A stretch of DNA of 6,082 bases from Novosphingobium sp. (GTDB lineage Bacteria > Pseudomonadota > Alphaproteobacteria > Sphingomonadales > Sphingomonadaceae), in the NCBI GenBank assembly GCA_020853995.1, contig JADYXV010000046.1:1-6082 (forward strand), given 5' to 3'. How positions within the stretch are numbered: the first letter of the stretch is position 1; each line of letters begins with the position of its first letter. The notes under the pieces were generated by a model that had not been told where the DNA came from, searched no databases, and saw only the letters and a program-made list of their open reading frames with translations. This document shows, piece after piece, positions 5,725 to 6,082 of this stretch. Both the position numbers and the translations under genes were made by a program.

Positions 5725-6082
5725 GCAACCAGCGTGTCGTGCTGACGATGGTGCTGACTGCGGTGCTGTCAGGATACGTTGGTTGGTTATACGCCGAGAA
5801 AGCTAATCCTTATTCAGGTGCAGCAATTCAGATCCGTGGATTGGCATGGAATGAGGTGCCGCCAAAAGTAGATGGAACAGTGCTCGAGCAGCACACCCCA
5901 ACAATGGCTGTAGCCAAATGTAGGATAAAGAAATTCCAAATTGATTCGGCGACGGAAGGAATGGAGCAAGCAATCGTCCGGCTTGAGGACATATCCGCTA
6001 GTGAATTCCAATGTTTGCTCGATCAAGCACAAGCATCCGTGGAGGGCGAGCCTCCTCAGTCGCCGCTTTCGAAAAGGGCCCC
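5721..6082 (+). CDS. Hypothetical membrane-anchored protein, 3' end outside window
   Basis: A frame opens at GTG 5721, overlapping the carA stop (GTGA), and stays open for 120 codons to the right edge. I do not recognise the family. Residues 5-24 (RVVLTMVLTAVLSGYVGWLY) form one hydrophobic segment after a short basic start, which suggests an uncleaved signal anchor or signal peptide and a periplasmic remainder. The rest is soluble and mixed-charge, with two cysteines (C67, C97) that could pair outside the cytoplasm, and a Pro/Ser-rich stretch near 111-117. An ATG at codon 10 (5748) is an alternative start but would cut the hydrophobic segment. No clear Shine-Dalgarno is visible, so translation is probably coupled to carA. 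Hand counting of 5761-6060 gives 50% GC against about 66% for 5341-5520 in carA, and TTA, ATA, AGG and AGT codons occur. This suggests later acquisition or relaxed selection. Confidence 0.6.
   Translation, partial: MSNQRVVLTMVLTAVLSGYVGWLYAEKANPYSGAAIQIRGLAWNEVPPKVDGTVLEQHTPTMAVAKCRIKKFQIDSATEGMEQAIVRLEDISASEFQCLLDQAQASVEGEPPQSPLSKRA

Noticed and set aside
5814..6032. 72-codon minus-strand frame near the right edge
   Set aside because: It is antisense to the frame that begins at the carA stop, has no recognised motif and no visible ribosome-binding site; the plus-strand frame has the better context.

Overview
The window reads as chromosomal core DNA of an alphaproteobacterium, most likely a member of the Sphingomonadales. 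This rests on high-GC coding sequence, the style of the RpoD and DnaG proteins, and the gene order yqeY-dnaG-rpoD divergent from carA. The genus cannot be fixed from the sequence alone.

Left part (1-4381, all minus strand) is a macromolecular-synthesis cluster transcribed right to left: a GatB/YqeY-domain gene (3926-4381), a small DUF559 (Vsr-like) endonuclease gene (3411-3875), dnaG primase (1546-3414) and rpoD, the housekeeping sigma factor. rpoD is cut by the window edge inside region 2.4. The usual alphaproteobacterial order is yqeY-dnaG-rpoD. Here the DUF559 gene sits between yqeY and dnaG, framed by two 48-bp imperfect inverted repeats, each with a perfect 10-bp GC-rich palindrome. The repeats enter the reading frame at both ends: one supplies the likely ribosome-binding site and TTG start, the other encodes most of a C-terminal tail. 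The nuclease stop overlaps the dnaG start (ATGA), so primase translation now appears to depend on the inserted gene. This cassette is the most interesting object in the window.

Middle (4382-4554) is a 173-bp divergent intergenic region with weak candidate promoters for yqeY (leftward) and carA (rightward).

Right part (plus strand): carA, the glutaminase subunit of carbamoyl-phosphate synthetase (4555-5724), complete with its catalytic triad. It is followed, with a GTGA overlap, by an unrecognised membrane-anchored protein gene that runs off the right edge. That gene has about 50% GC against about 66% in the adjoining part of carA. carB is not in the window.

Overall the genes link primer synthesis for replication, transcription initiation and carbamoyl phosphate supply for pyrimidines and arginine. 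The two accessory items are the repeat-framed nuclease cassette and the AT-richer gene behind carA. No RNA genes, CRISPR arrays or classical insertion sequences were seen.
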